64,000 bases of DNA, taken from NCBI RefSeq assembly GCF_012275515.1, contig NZ_JAAZQL010000007.1:186001-250000 (forward strand), in the 5' to 3' direction. This document shows positions 24,897 to 33,412 of this stretch, in pieces; position 1 is the first letter of the stretch, and each line of letters begins with the position of its first letter. Below the pieces are notes generated by a model. That model ran no database searches. It was not told where the DNA came from and was given only the letters and a program-made list of their open reading frames with translations. The position numbers were made by a program, and so were the translations under genes. The DNA is from Novosphingobium sp. SG707 (lineage in GTDB: Bacteria; Pseudomonadota; Alphaproteobacteria; Sphingomonadales; Sphingomonadaceae).

Positions 24897-27587
24897 TCAC
24901 CGACAGCTGCGGCCCCGGATACAGGGCCGCAGCATCGGCGCGGGCGTATGGGCGACAAATCCGGTCGCCGGATTATCCCATACGCCGCTGTCCAGACGCT
25001 TTTCCATCTGGCGCAGCGATGCCACCAGCACCTCGCCCGAAAAACCGCAATGGCCCGCCTGCGCCAGCCACATGGCGCTGAACATGCCCGGATTGGTCGC
25101 CTCGCCATAGGCGCGCAGCAGCGAGGGCGAGGTTGCCCCGTCCCCCATCGCCTGAACCGAGAGCAGCGGGGCAAAGGGCCGCGCCGTGGGCGTATAATGG
25201 GCCATCATGTAATTGACCGCCGTGGGTCTGGCGGCCCCCCGCACGCCCGCATTCAGCCGCGCCAGATCCGCCTTCAGATCCAGCCCCGCCTTGGCATAGG
25301 CCGCCTCGACAAAGGCGCGACGGCCCGATTGCGCCAATTGCGCGGTGTAATCCACGCCGGTGTTCCATGAAAACACTCCGCCCGCGCGCTTTTCCTGATC
25401 CGCGCGTGGCAGGAAGATGCCCATGGTGAAAGCCGCGCCGATTTCATCGACCTGCGCCTCCATATCGCCATCGGCGGGGCGGGGATGATCGCGGCGGGTC
25501 CAGCCCGGAATGCCGCCCAGCACGCCCGCCAGCGCCAGACGCGCCCTGCCCTGCGGCGTGGTCAGCGCGACCTGCACCGCACCTTCCGCCTTTTGGCCAT
25601 TGGCCATATCATCGGCAATGCCGGTCAATTGCAGGCCCGCATCCCCCGCCGCCAGAGTGCGAAACGCATAGGCCCCGTCCAGCGCCATATTCATCATCCC
25701 CACCGCGCCGCCGATCGAGGGACAGAACGCAATCGCGCCATCCACCGCAGACTTGGCCGCCTCGGCCAGAGCGGTGGTGACAAGAGCGCCCATCGAATTG
25801 CCCCAGGCGATGGTGCGCTTGGGCCGCCCGTAGGTCTGGGCAAAAGCGGCGATGGCCTGCGTCTGCGCGGGCACCGCCTCGGCCAATGACCAGCCCGCCG
25901 CGCCATAATCACTGGCCAGCAAGGCATAGCCCTTTTCCAGCAGCAGCGCCTTGGCATTGGCAGGCGTCAGCTCAGGCGCGCCCAACCGCGCCGAATAGCC
26001 CCGGCCCCAAACCAGCAGCGTACCGTTCCAGTTGACCGGAACCTGCGCCGCCCATTTCGCGCCCGATTTCAACGTGCCCTCGGCGGTTTCCGGCTTTGCG
26101 CCCCGCCCCGGCCCAAAAGCCTGATCGGCAAAGCGGCGCGCCTCGCGCTTTTCCGCCGCCGCATCGGGGGCCAGCAGCCAATGGCCCGCCACCAAAGCAT
26201 CCACCCGCGCATCGAACTTGGCCAGATAGTCGGCCCGCCCGCCCGGATAGGTCTGGGCAATCAACGCCGGATCGACGGGCAGGCGCTTCAGATTGCGCCG
26301 GGGAATCTTGCCGCCGCAGAATGAAGCAGGCGGCTCGCCATAGCGGACCAGCGGCACATCCAATTGCGCCACGCGCACCCCGCCGATGGGATTGCCAAAG
26401 GCGTCGCGGGCGTAATCCTTTCCCGCCACCTGCATCCGTTCGGCATGGGGCGCGGGCGTGCCGGTGGAAACCCAGCGGTCGATATTGACCAGCGCAGCCT
26501 GCGCCACATCGCGCATCGGGCTGTCGCTGTCCTCAACCGAGCAGACCGGCACCGGCTCGACCCCGGCATGGCGGCGCGCCAGCAATTGCCATGTCGAGGG
26601 GCGCACCTGCCCCGTAACGCCGCTGTCACCATGGCTGACCCCGCCCAGTTCATAGATGCGATAGCCGCCCTTGGCCGCGTCCGTCTGTTCGCGCAGGGGA
26701 TGGATATTGGTGATCGCCTCCATCTCGCTGGTCAGTTCGATGACGGGGGCGTCGATCATGCGCAACTTCTGCTGATGACGGTCCTTCACCGGATCGGTCG
26801 AATTCAGCGGCACATGGCCCGCATCCACCGCGCCCGCCGAAATGCCGATCAGATAGCCGTCGATCACCGGCGAACCATCGGCCCGGCGATAGCGGTCGTG
26901 AAAGCCGAAATTGATCCAGCTGCGCCACTGGCTGCCCAGAAAGGACCAGCCTGAGCCATAGACGCGGCGCACCTTCCACCCGGCCAGCGGGCTGCCCTTG
27001 GCCGGATCGCGCAGCGCGGCGGCGACTTGGCCGATGATGTCCCAGCGGATGCCGTCATCCTTGGGGATGTCGAAACCGGCGTAACGCTGGGCATCAAACC
27101 ACTGCGGCAAGTCGGTGGTGGCGATGGGCGTGGCGGGGGTGGATGCCTTGCGGCTGGGCGCGTCGCTGCCGTTGATGGCCATGGCATAGACCGCGCCGGA
27201 ACGCAGCACGAGGCTGTCGATGCGGCCCCATTGCGTGCCCGCCAGATTGGGATGCTGAAACGCCAGATGGACGATGCCGTTGAAACGCTTGGAATCGCGC
27301 GGGCGGATCAGGATGATGCGCGTGGCATAGGGCACATCGCCCTGACGCACCGCCAGAGAGCCGTCCTCCTTTTCGGTATAGATCGCGCCCTTGCCGTTGA
27401 TGAAATATTCCTCCTGCACATAACCGGCGCGGGCCAGCGCCTCGGCCTCTTTCGTCCCCTTCAGCACAAGCGGCGCGAAGATTTGCGATGTGGAGGTTTC
27501 GGGCACCCGCGCGCTCCAGTGCAAAGGGTGGGCGGCGGCGGGCGCGGCCATCACGGCCATGGCGAACAAGGCGTGGCGAAGATGCAT
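24897..27587 (-). CDS. Tandem alpha/beta hydrolase fusion, secreted
   Basis: The 896-residue protein starts at ATG 27587 after TCAGGAAA; the in-frame start 21 nt upstream is not needed. A signal peptide ends AAPAAA-HPL. Residues 20-490 resemble the alpha/beta hydrolase domain family PF20091: candidate nucleophile Ser215 in GWSFLG, then INFGFHDRYRRADGSPVIDG, and His319 in GGVSHGDSG. Residues 500-896 are a second hydrolase with nucleophile Ser598 in WGNSMG and a late AGHCGFSG histidine. Both catalytic sets seem intact, so the protein could act on two bonds of one substrate. It follows the CocE gene, separated by a hairpin that may act as a terminator or attenuator. Confidence 0.8.
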   Translation of the reverse strand: MHLRHALFAMAVMAAPAAAHPLHWSARVPETSTSQIFAPLVLKGTKEAEALARAGYVQEEYFINGKGAIYTEKEDGSLAVRQGDVPYATRIILIRPRDSKRFNGIVHLAFQHPNLAGTQWGRIDSLVLRSGAVYAMAINGSDAPSRKASTPATPIATTDLPQWFDAQRYAGFDIPKDDGIRWDIIGQVAAALRDPAKGSPLAGWKVRRVYGSGWSFLGSQWRSWINFGFHDRYRRADGSPVIDGYLIGISAGAVDAGHVPLNSTDPVKDRHQQKLRMIDAPVIELTSEMEAITNIHPLREQTDAAKGGYRIYELGGVSHGDSGVTGQVRPSTWQLLARRHAGVEPVPVCSVEDSDSPMRDVAQAALVNIDRWVSTGTPAPHAERMQVAGKDYARDAFGNPIGGVRVAQLDVPLVRYGEPPASFCGGKIPRRNLKRLPVDPALIAQTYPGGRADYLAKFDARVDALVAGHWLLAPDAAAEKREARRFADQAFGPGRGAKPETAEGTLKSGAKWAAQVPVNWNGTLLVWGRGYSARLGAPELTPANAKALLLEKGYALLASDYGAAGWSLAEAVPAQTQAIAAFAQTYGRPKRTIAWGNSMGALVTTALAEAAKSAVDGAIAFCPSIGGAVGMMNMALDGAYAFRTLAAGDAGLQLTGIADDMANGQKAEGAVQVALTTPQGRARLALAGVLGGIPGWTRRDHPRPADGDMEAQVDEIGAAFTMGIFLPRADQEKRAGGVFSWNTGVDYTAQLAQSGRRAFVEAAYAKAGLDLKADLARLNAGVRGAARPTAVNYMMAHYTPTARPFAPLLSVQAMGDGATSPSLLRAYGEATNPGMFSAMWLAQAGHCGFSGEVLVASLRQMEKRLDSGVWDNPATGFVAHTPAPMLRPCIRGRSCR

Positions 27588-27603
27588 GCGGTCTGTTTCC
27601 TGA

Positions 27604-27632
27604 CACAAAACGGGGCCGGTTGCCCCGGCCCC
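27604..27632 (-). terminator. Terminator/attenuator between CocE and tandem hydrolase genes
   Basis: On the minus strand GGGGCCGG (27632-27625) pairs with CCGGCCCC (27619-27612) around a 5-nt loop, then GTTTTGTG follows. The hairpin ends just before the ribosome site of the downstream gene, so it may lower expression of the distal gene rather than end the operon. Confidence 0.6.
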
Positions 27633-27644
27633 GCCGCGACCCGA

Positions 27645-29402
27645 TCAGGGTTTCACGATAGGCAGACTGACGCTGGAAGGATGTCCGGCGTCGCTGATAA
27701 GAGTGATCCGCGCGGGTTGCGAATTGGCGCTGCGGGCCCTTTCGCGGTAATCCGATCCGGCAAAGGTGAACTGGATGCGATGCCCCTTAGCCCAGACATG
27801 GGAGGTGGGCATAAGGTCGAACTGCATCCGCACCGGCTCGCCCGGTTTCAGCATCTGCGCGTCCTCGGCATAGGCGCGATGCCACGGCAGGCCGGGCAAA
27901 GCCCATGGCGCCTTGTCGGTCTTGCGCAGCGACGCCTTGAGGCGGCCTTCGGTCACAACCTTGACGCTGCCATCGGGCGCGACATCCTCAAGCAGGAGGA
28001 AGAGGTTGGCATCGGGCGTGTCGGCCGCGATCCAGACATCGGCCAGTCCATGGCCCGTAACCTCGACCGGCGCCGTCAGCGCCTTGCCCGCCACGGAGAA
28101 GCCCGCACCCTTGGGATGGCACGGCTGCATCTTGGGGCCGCCGCCCTCACCCACGCAGGGCGTGGCGTAATCGACGGCAAAACTGGTGGAGAGCGGCGCC
28201 GGTTTGATGGCATCGGTTTCCAGCCCCTTCGCGGTGATGGCAAAGCTGGTCTGCGGCGCCTGCGGCAGCGGCCATTGCGCGGCGCTGCGCCATTCATCGG
28301 CGCCGACGGTGTAATAATGGATCGGCGGATCGCGGTCGATGCCGGTGTCGATGCCCTTCAGGTGGCGGTCAAAGAACCGATGCGCCTCCTCGACAAGGCC
28401 AAAGCCGTCATTCTGACAATGCAGCCAGTCCCCGATCAGGATGCGCGTGCCGGGGATGTTGAGGAAGGCGATCAGCCCCTGATCGCGCAATTCATCGCGC
28501 CATCCGCCCACGACATACAGCGCCGTTCCCGACCGTCGCATCTGATTGGCATAAGAGGACGCGCTACCCTCGGACCAGAAGGTGCTTTGCACGCTGGGCG
28601 CCCAACTGTCGCGATAGAGCAGCGATTTCCAGAGTTCGAACAGAGGTGTGGCGCGCTGATGCTCTTCGGCCGCCTTGCGCAGCAGGACCTTGTTCTCATC
28701 GCCATCTATGGGGGTGATGGCCATGTCCTGCTCGATGGTGCGGGTGGGGCCGGTGCCCCATTGAGCGAAGATCCCGCCACGACGCATCGCGTCATATTTG
28801 TTCCAACTGAAGCATCCGGCGAACACGGCCTTGAGGTGCGGATTGCCCCCCGTCATCGCATGGACCGCCGCATCGCCGGTGTTTGAACAGCCATATTGGC
28901 CGACAATGCCGTTCGACCATGGCTGATCGGCCAGCCAGTCGATCATTTCATAGGCGTCGGCATCCTCGTTGCGCTCGTGATAGCCGCGCATTGTGCCGAA
29001 GCTCTGCCCATTGCCGCGCCGGGCAACCTGCACCACGACATAGCCGTAATCGGTCAGGCCCGGTATCGAGCGAAACCCCGCCGCGCGCGGGCCAGTGCCA
29101 TCGGCGGCCTCCTGCGTGGCGGACAAAGTGTGGTGCCAGATGACGGGGAAACGCCCCTCGGCCGGTTTGCCATCCACCGCCGGGCGCGCCACCGTGACGG
29201 CCAGACGCGTCCCGTCGCGCATCCGCACGTAAAAGCTCTGCCTGATCTGCGAATTATAGGCCTTGGGCGGCTGATAGTGCCCAAAGCTGGACGCCGCCGC
29301 CGCAGGGGCCAGAGCGGCGGGAGCCTGCGCCCCCGCCACTCCCCCCACAACAGACCCGGCTCCGGCCAGCGCCATGGCGCCGGCAAGGAAGACGGAGCGC
29401 AT
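27645..29402 (-). CDS. CocE/NonD-family X-Pro dipeptidyl-peptidase-like hydrolase, secreted
   Basis: The 585-residue protein starts at 29402 with the ATG overlapping the receptor stop (TGATG). It has a signal peptide ending GVAGAQA. The architecture is that of CocE-type serine esterases: an alpha/beta core with RMRDGTRLAVTVARP near 61-74, nucleophile Ser173 in GQYGCSNTGD, the ISFDWLHCQNDGFGL-type acid/His region (ILIGDWLHCQNDGFGL), and a C-terminal jelly-roll of about 200 residues (GHGLADVWIAADTPDANLF). Members hydrolyse acyl esters such as cocaine, cephalosporin esters and glutaryl derivatives. Co-translation with a TonB receptor implies that it cleaves the imported ester in the periplasm. 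Confidence 0.88.
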   Translation of the reverse strand: MRSVFLAGAMALAGAGSVVGGVAGAQAPAALAPAAAASSFGHYQPPKAYNSQIRQSFYVRMRDGTRLAVTVARPAVDGKPAEGRFPVIWHHTLSATQEAADGTGPRAAGFRSIPGLTDYGYVVVQVARRGNGQSFGTMRGYHERNEDADAYEMIDWLADQPWSNGIVGQYGCSNTGDAAVHAMTGGNPHLKAVFAGCFSWNKYDAMRRGGIFAQWGTGPTRTIEQDMAITPIDGDENKVLLRKAAEEHQRATPLFELWKSLLYRDSWAPSVQSTFWSEGSASSYANQMRRSGTALYVVGGWRDELRDQGLIAFLNIPGTRILIGDWLHCQNDGFGLVEEAHRFFDRHLKGIDTGIDRDPPIHYYTVGADEWRSAAQWPLPQAPQTSFAITAKGLETDAIKPAPLSTSFAVDYATPCVGEGGGPKMQPCHPKGAGFSVAGKALTAPVEVTGHGLADVWIAADTPDANLFLLLEDVAPDGSVKVVTEGRLKASLRKTDKAPWALPGLPWHRAYAEDAQMLKPGEPVRMQFDLMPTSHVWAKGHRIQFTFAGSDYRERARSANSQPARITLISDAGHPSSVSLPIVKP

Positions 29403-32050
29403 CAGAACTTCTTCCGCGCGCTGACCGCGATCAGACGGCCGATCGGGTCGGATGCGGTGGCGTCATAGCCGCCGCTGCCGTTCGAGCTGGGCGCGATGTT
29501 CACATAGGGCGGCTTGATATTGAACACATTGCGGATTTCGAGCCCCAGATTGAACGGGTTCGCCTGATCGCCCACCTTGAAATTGATCACCGCATCAATC
29601 GGGGTGTAGCTCTTCACCGCCTGCGGCGTGCTGATCGCATTGTTCGTGTATCCGCCCACATGGGTGGCGCGCAGCAGGATGCTCCAACGCTCCATTTCCC
29701 AATTCACACTGGCCCGCGCGCGGAAACGCAACGGCTGGAAGATCAGGTTGAGCTGGCTGATAAAGGGTGCCGCCGGTGCCTGCTGCGTCTTGAAGCCCAG
29801 ATTGTAGGTTCCGCTGGCGGCCAGCGTGAAGCGACCTGCCTTGTCGGTGTCGATCACATGGCTGGCCGTGAAATCGAGGCCGCGCGTGATCGAACGTCCC
29901 AAATTCTGGCTGCGCCCATCGACGAACAGGGTCACATTATTCGGGCTGCCGCCGGGGAAAGCGCCCGAAACGGTCAACCCCTGCGCCACATATTGCGCGG
30001 CCAGCGCGCCCGCCGCCGCGCCCTGCGTGATCAGCCCGGTGCCGTCATATTGCGACACGCGGTTGAGCAGCGAGAGGTCCGAAAGCAGCGCGATGACCTG
30101 ATTTTTGTAATCCACGTTGAAATAGGTCAGCGAGAACTTGGTCCGTCGCGTCGGCTGGAAATCGGCGCCCACCGACCATGTCGTGGCGGTTTCGGGTTTC
30201 AGGTTGATATTGCCGCCCGACAGCGCCACCCCGGTGATCGGCGCGCCGCCGGTGGGGTTCTGATAGGATTGCACGAAAAGGCCGTTCGAATTGCCGTAGA
30301 TCTGCGGCAAGGTCGGCGCGCGGAAGGACGTGCCGTAAGAGCCGCGCAGGGTCAGGCTTTCCACCGGTTTCCAGTTGACGCCGAATTTGGGATTGGTGGT
30401 TTGCCCGACATCGGAATATTTGTCGTAACGGACCGCCGCATCGATCTCCAGCTTTTGCAGACCCGGCATCGCATTGTCCGGGCCAAAGACCGGGATCACC
30501 ACTTCGGCATAAGCCGAATCCACCCGCCGCTCCGGATTGGTCCAGGTATAGGGGACGCCCGGATTGCCGCGCTGGCTGCCCAGCGAGACGTTGAATTCCT
30601 GGCCTTCATAACCGGCGGCCAGCTTGACCTGCCCGGCGGGCAGATTGAACAGCGGCCCGTTCACCCGCGCCTCATAGCCGACAAAGCGGCCGATAGTAGG
30701 CGCATAGAAGACCTGATTGAAAATGCCCGCCAGGGTGGCGGCCGACGTGCGGCCAAGGCCATAGGGGTCAAAGGCGGTGGCCGGATTGCTGCTGGCCAGC
30801 GCGGCATTCAGCGCGCCATTGTTCGTGCCCAGAGTGCTGACCGAAATGTCATAGGTGCGCCCCTTGCCCACCAGCGCCTCGAACTGCCAGTTCTTGGGCA
30901 GCTTGATCTTTACCCCCGGCGTGATCTGCCAGCTTTCCGAATGGCCATAGCTGGCATTGCGCGCCACATCGCCCGAGAAATTATAGCCCAGCGTATAGGA
31001 CGTGCCGGTAAAGCCCGTGGGCCGCACAAAGAAGGCATTGGTCTGTGGCACGGTCAGCGTCGCGCTGCTGTAGGCAGGCAGGCGATAGAAGGAACGATAG
31101 GAATAGAAGCCATCGACGAAGAATTCGAGCCAGTCGGTGGCCTTGAAATTGCCGGTCATGTTGGCCGAGTCATACTTCTGGCGCGGGATCAGGTCCTGCC
31201 CTTGCAGATCGTCGCAGCGGTTGCTGGTGCCTGCGGTCAATTGCGAGGGGCTGGTGACGCCGCCCGCCGGAATGGCGTAATTGACGCCGCCCGCCGTGAT
31301 CGTACCGGGGTTGCAGCGCGTGACCGAATAGTCATTGCCGCCAAAGCGCGTTTGGTTCGAGGTGAAGAAGGGGCGGTCCGAACCGTTGAGGTTTGATTTT
31401 TCAACATGTTCATAGGCGACCATGAACTGGCCCCGGTCGAACTTGCGGCCATAGGCGGCCCCGGCCATCTTTTCATTATAGGCCCCGTCCGAAGCGATGC
31501 CGCCGCGCGCGGTCACTTCAAGCCCGTTGAGGCTGCGGCGCGGGATCAGGTTGACCACGCCCGCCACCGCGTCCGAACCATAAATGGCCGATGCGCCGTC
31601 CGCCACCACCTCGATCCGTTCAACGCCCAGCGTCGGCAGGGTGGACGGGTCGATCGAGCGGCTGTTGTTGGTGACGCGGTGGCCATCGACGATGATCAGC
31701 GTAGCATTCGGCCCGATCCCGCGCAGGTTGATCGAGTTCGAATAGACGATATTGCCCGCGCCGCCCGATTGCCCGCGCGAATTTTCCGACACGCCAAGGT
31801 CAAACACCTGCGGCAGATCGCGGATCGCGCGGTCGATGGTGACGCGGCCCGTGGCGGCGATGTCGGCATTCGACAGGGCTGTAACGGTCGAACCGATGGG
31901 GGCCTCGCCGCGGACACGGCTGCCGGTGACGATAATGTCGGCGTTGTTGGCCGCTTCCTGCGCCCCCTGCGCCGATGCCGCGGACGCGGACAGCGCCCCG
32001 GCCAGAACCGTGCTGGCGAGCACGGCTGCGCGGAACTTACGATGGTTCAT
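29402..32050 (-). CDS. TonB-dependent outer-membrane receptor
   Basis: The 882-residue receptor starts at ATG 32050 after CGGGAGGATG. A signal peptide ends SASAASA-QGA, followed by a TonB-box-like ADIIVTGSRV. The plug contains VEVVADGASAIYGSDAVAGVVNLI (about 140-165), and the barrel ends LIAVSARKKF. It belongs to the same class as the receptor at 4680. It is the first gene of an operon with two secreted hydrolases. Its upstream region carries the palindrome GTTGAATTAGTCAAC (32219-32233), the same element as at the MarR/TRAP promoter, so MarR repression is likely. An ester-linked plant or aromatic compound is the inferred ligand. Confidence 0.92.
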   Translation of the reverse strand: MNHRKFRAAVLASTVLAGALSASAASAQGAQEAANNADIIVTGSRVRGEAPIGSTVTALSNADIAATGRVTIDRAIRDLPQVFDLGVSENSRGQSGGAGNIVYSNSINLRGIGPNATLIIVDGHRVTNNSRSIDPSTLPTLGVERIEVVADGASAIYGSDAVAGVVNLIPRRSLNGLEVTARGGIASDGAYNEKMAGAAYGRKFDRGQFMVAYEHVEKSNLNGSDRPFFTSNQTRFGGNDYSVTRCNPGTITAGGVNYAIPAGGVTSPSQLTAGTSNRCDDLQGQDLIPRQKYDSANMTGNFKATDWLEFFVDGFYSYRSFYRLPAYSSATLTVPQTNAFFVRPTGFTGTSYTLGYNFSGDVARNASYGHSESWQITPGVKIKLPKNWQFEALVGKGRTYDISVSTLGTNNGALNAALASSNPATAFDPYGLGRTSAATLAGIFNQVFYAPTIGRFVGYEARVNGPLFNLPAGQVKLAAGYEGQEFNVSLGSQRGNPGVPYTWTNPERRVDSAYAEVVIPVFGPDNAMPGLQKLEIDAAVRYDKYSDVGQTTNPKFGVNWKPVESLTLRGSYGTSFRAPTLPQIYGNSNGLFVQSYQNPTGGAPITGVALSGGNINLKPETATTWSVGADFQPTRRTKFSLTYFNVDYKNQVIALLSDLSLLNRVSQYDGTGLITQGAAAGALAAQYVAQGLTVSGAFPGGSPNNVTLFVDGRSQNLGRSITRGLDFTASHVIDTDKAGRFTLAASGTYNLGFKTQQAPAAPFISQLNLIFQPLRFRARASVNWEMERWSILLRATHVGGYTNNAISTPQAVKSYTPIDAVINFKVGDQANPFNLGLEIRNVFNIKPPYVNIAPSSNGSGGYDATASDPIGRLIAVSARKKF

Positions 32051-32218
32051 GGCATCCTCCCGAGAATTACAAGCGATTACAGAAATGGCCCGCTGAGCGA
32101 GATGGATGCGCTGTGTCGCATGATGCCGGGCACCTTTCCTCTCCTCACAAGCTGGTGGCCGGATTCGGCCTTGCCAGACGGAACTTATGCGTTCTTGAGG
32201 ATGAAGATGCGTAAATTG

Positions 32219-32233
32219 GTTGAATTAGTCAAC
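32219..32233. promoter_or_regulatory. MarR-type operator before receptor-hydrolase operon
   Basis: GTTGA-ATTAG-TCAAC is a perfect 5-bp inverted repeat. Its reverse complement, GTTGACTAATTCAAC, matches the site at 32766-32780 at 13 of 15 positions. On the minus strand it contains TTGACT, which could serve as the -35 element for the receptor operon; the receptor ATG is 169 nt downstream. Confidence 0.7.
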
Positions 32234-32279
32234 TATATTTTTTTCTGATCAATTTGCCGCGATGCAGCATTCCCTCCCC

Positions 32280-32762
32280 TCACTCTTCGCGCACGCACAC
32301 CGCATACATCCGGTCGAGCAATTCGCTGAGCAACATCAATTCGGCAGGAGAAAGCTGGTGCAGCACGGCATTCTCGGTGGTCGAGACAACCGCGAAGATT
32401 TCCTCCAGTTCGCGTTCGCCCTCTGGGGTGATATAGAGCGCATGACGCCGCCGGTCCTGGGTCGAACGCTTGCGCGTGGCCCAGCCGCGACGCTCCAGAT
32501 CATCAAGCAAACTGACCGTCACCGACTTGTCCATCGCGATTTCACGGGACAGCTCGGCCTGCGAAATGCCCGGATTGGCCGAGATCAGCGCGAGCGAGGA
32601 AAACAGGCCCGAGCGCAGCCCCCGGTTGGCCGTGGCATTGACGAAATCGCGCGAGAGCTGGTTTTGCACCCGGCGCAGGCGAAAGCCGACATAATCGCCC
32701 AGCCGCCCCAGTTTCACGCCCGTTGCCGTCTCTGCCTTACTCATCCGCAAACCCGATCCCAT
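32280..32762 (-). CDS. MarR-family transcriptional regulator
   Basis: The 160-residue protein (154 if the ATG at 32744 is used) shows the winged-helix pattern of MarR: ISANPGISQAELSREIAMDKSVTVSLLDDLERRGW for the recognition region, and a wing with RKRSTQDRRRHALYITPEGE. The first ATG lies only 3 nt from an operator, without a ribosome site, so a leaderless transcript or the later start is possible. MarR repressors normally release DNA on binding phenolic or CoA-linked ligands. The same palindrome occurs next to this gene and upstream of the receptor operon at 29402-32050, which makes it the likely common regulator of that operon, itself and the TRAP operon. Confidence 0.9.
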   Translation of the reverse strand: MGSGLRMSKAETATGVKLGRLGDYVGFRLRRVQNQLSRDFVNATANRGLRSGLFSSLALISANPGISQAELSREIAMDKSVTVSLLDDLERRGWATRKRSTQDRRRHALYITPEGERELEEIFAVVSTTENAVLHQLSPAELMLLSELLDRMYAVCVREE

Positions 32763-32765
32763 TTA

Positions 32766-32780
32766 GTTGACATATTCAAC
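32766..32780. promoter_or_regulatory. MarR-type operator in MarR/TRAP divergent promoter
   Basis: GTTGA-CATAT-TCAAC is a perfect inverted repeat. It includes a consensus -35 TTGACA (32767-32772) reading toward the TRAP operon, so the repressor would occlude RNA polymerase there. A second, weaker palindrome, GATTGAATTAATC, follows directly at 32781-32793. Confidence 0.7.
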
Positions 32781-32917
32781 GATTGAATTAATCTACCTTC
32801 TCGGTGACTCGGCCATTAGACGCCTGACACAGGATGATGTCAACGTGATGCCAATACGGGCCACCGCCGCAAAGATCCGGCCGTTCAAGCAAGCCGGCAC
32901 CAAGGGAAGAGAGCAAG

Positions 32918-33412
32918 ATGCCCGCACCGCCGCCGCATGGCGATGAAACCAGACCTTCTGTATTGCGCCGCCTTGCCTATGGGCTGGGCGCGGCCGGGCT
33001 GGGATTGGCCGCATTGTCCGATTTCATCGCTGTGGCGGGGCGGCATCTGGGGCTGCATCTGCTCGGCTCGATTGAACTGACGCAGACGGGCATCGTCTTT
33101 CTGGGCGCCGGGGCGATGCTTTACGCCACGCTTGAGCGCCACCATGCAAGCGTTCACATGGTCACATCCCGCCTGTCCCCTCCCACCGCCGCCCTGCTGC
33201 GCCGGATCATGTCGGTGGTCAGCGCGGCGGTGTTTCTGGGCGTGGCCATCGGCACGGCATGGGTGATGGGCGACCTGTGGAACGGGTATGAAATGACCGA
33301 ATTGCTGCAGATCCCGATCCGCTGGCTGCGCGCCCTCTGGCTGCTGGCCAGTTTCGCCATCGCCGGACTCTTTCTGCTTCAGGCCCTGCGCAATGATGGA
33401 GGCGAGGCATGA
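32918..33412 (+). CDS. dctQ: TRAP transporter small permease subunit (DctQ type)
   Basis: The 164-residue protein starts at ATG 32918 after AAGGGAAGAG. Four hydrophobic segments lie roughly at residues 17-40, 48-66, 95-116 and 136-156, the standard topology of the TRAP Q subunit, which joins the large permease in the inner membrane. It is the first gene of the operon, 155 nt from the divergent MarR gene and downstream of the MarR operator. Its stop overlaps the start of the M subunit (ATGA). Confidence 0.88.
   Translation: MPAPPPHGDETRPSVLRRLAYGLGAAGLGLAALSDFIAVAGRHLGLHLLGSIELTQTGIVFLGAGAMLYATLERHHASVHMVTSRLSPPTAALLRRIMSVVSAAVFLGVAIGTAWVMGDLWNGYEMTELLQIPIRWLRALWLLASFAIAGLFLLQALRNDGGEA

Noticed and set aside
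29660..31396. A 578-codon plus-strand open frame
   Set aside because: It is antisense to the minus-strand TonB receptor and lacks recognisable features.
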